In this document: positions 63,374 through 64,000 of the stretch, one piece after another | How the letters are laid out: each line of letters starts with the position of its first letter | Numbering within the stretch: the stretch's first letter is position 1 | Source of the DNA: Oncomelania hupensis | Lineage: Eukaryota > Mollusca > Gastropoda > Littorinimorpha > Pomatiopsidae | DNA length: 64,000 nt | Direction: 5' to 3' | Assembly (NCBI GenBank): GCA_036898135.1 | Contig: CM072517.1 | Location: forward strand, 68,226,604 to 68,290,603 | Position numbers and translations under genes: made by a program | Notes under the pieces: model-generated | Told to the model about the DNA's origin: nothing | Seen by the model: only the letters and a program-made list of their open reading frames with translations | Database searches by the model: none

Positions 63374-63748
63374 TCACATGATGCGCTCTAGGAAGATGTT
63401 GAAGAGTGTTGGAGAGAGTAGGCATCCCTGACGCACACCGATTGTTGTTCTGAACCAGTTTCCGATGGTGCTGTTGTGGAGGACTGCACTGGTAGCCTTG
63501 TCATACAGGCTTTTGATTACTTCAACAATTTTAGGGCTGATGTTGTACACTCTCATGGTTGCCCACAGAGCTGCATGCCAGACTCGGTCAAACGCCTTTT
63601 TGATGTCTACGAACACATGATATAGATGTTGGTGCTGTAGATATTTCTCGCAGATTATTCTGAGGTTGAAAATCTGTTCAGTGGTACTTCGCGCTGCCCT
63701 AAACCCTGCTTGCTTTTCGGCTATGATTTTTTCAGCTTGGGGTTTCAA
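63374..63748 (-). pseudogene. LINE A RT middle segment
   Basis: Contains GFRAARSTTEQIFNLRI, FVDIKKAFDRVWHA and GVRQGCLLSPTLFNIF, and stops at a TGA after LERIM where the 54562-56664 copy has Ser. The upstream frame (63732-63977) is shifted. Confidence 0.85.
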
Positions 63749-64000
63749 CCTGTTGAGTATTATATTTCAGGAGGTCCTTGCTGGGATGGCTGATGAGGCT
63801 GATGGTGCGGTAATTTTCACATTCCTGAAAGTTACCATTTTTGTAAAGAGTGACGACAAGTGATGTCCATGGTGAAGGCCACTCCCCACTCTGCCACATC
63901 TTGTTACACATAATGGTGAGTGCGTCGATCATCGCTTCTCCTCCTGCTTGAAGCAGTTCCGCGGGTATGTTGTCCACTCCCGCTGACTTCCCCTTCTTCA

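Larger units (their letters stand above)
62222..64000 (-). mobile_element. LINE A copy with another LINE's end inserted, runs off window
   Basis: The tail CTATCCTATCGTATCC starts at 62222. LINE A sequence runs 62222-62336 and 62634-64000. The frame is broken by a TGA at about 63373-63376 and by small indels near 63760 and 63865. The RT part continues beyond the window. Confidence 0.88.

Overview
This is eukaryotic DNA from an invertebrate animal. A mollusc, probably a gastropod, is my best guess. The reasons are GT-AG spliced exons of secreted MAM-domain proteins in an intron-rich setting, abundant trinucleotide and dinucleotide microsatellites, tRNA-derived SINEs, a LINE family with a (GGATA)n tail, and DNA transposons of the MULE and PIF/Harbinger types. 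The species assignment is inference; no mitochondrial or rRNA gene was found to fix it.

Host genes, all on the + strand: (i) MAM gene 1, two MAM domains each made of three exons. Domain 1 is at 12030-12140, 12832-13081 and 13628-13697. Domain 2 is at 15065-15160, 18268-18527 and 32832-32901, with a probable tiny stop-codon exon at 33165-33172. The start lies upstream and was not found. (ii) MAM gene 2 has a signal-peptide exon (45922-46000) and two MAM exons (47703-47876, 48819-49072), and continues past what I can follow. All joins obey the same phase pattern (1-1, 1-0, 0-1). The rest of the window is intron or intergenic DNA dominated by transposons.

Transposon layout: 1-3917 is a minus-strand Ty3/gypsy-type LTR element cut by the window edge. 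5245-9517 is a MULE DNA transposon with a spliced FLYWCH/MULE transposase gene, broken by a second MULE-like element (6202-7579). 15190-17684 is a LINE. 18782-20773 is an internally deleted PIF/Harbinger element. 21025-24690 is an RNase H-bearing LINE split by a 1.57 kb solo LTR (22170-23743). 25407-31982 is a second copy of the gypsy-type element with intact LTR ends and a 5-bp target duplication. 35655-37370 is another LINE. 49367-54212 is a LINE holding a 3.4 kb MULE-like element that itself holds a solo LTR. 54548-56646 and 62222-64000 are further LINEs. One LINE family (here 'LINE A') has ten copies, plus a SINE-like element that shares its 3' end.

The most notable points are: the gypsy-type family has integrase upstream of reverse transcriptase, read directly in one continuous ORF (26716-28251), the arrangement known for Gmr1-like elements; a clean nest of two different MULE-like families, each with 9-bp target duplications; terminal inverted repeats built from iterated short units; and a middle MAM exon far more conserved between domains than its flanking exons. 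Most transposon genes here carry frameshifts, stops or deletions. No rRNA, functional tRNA or CRISPR array was seen.
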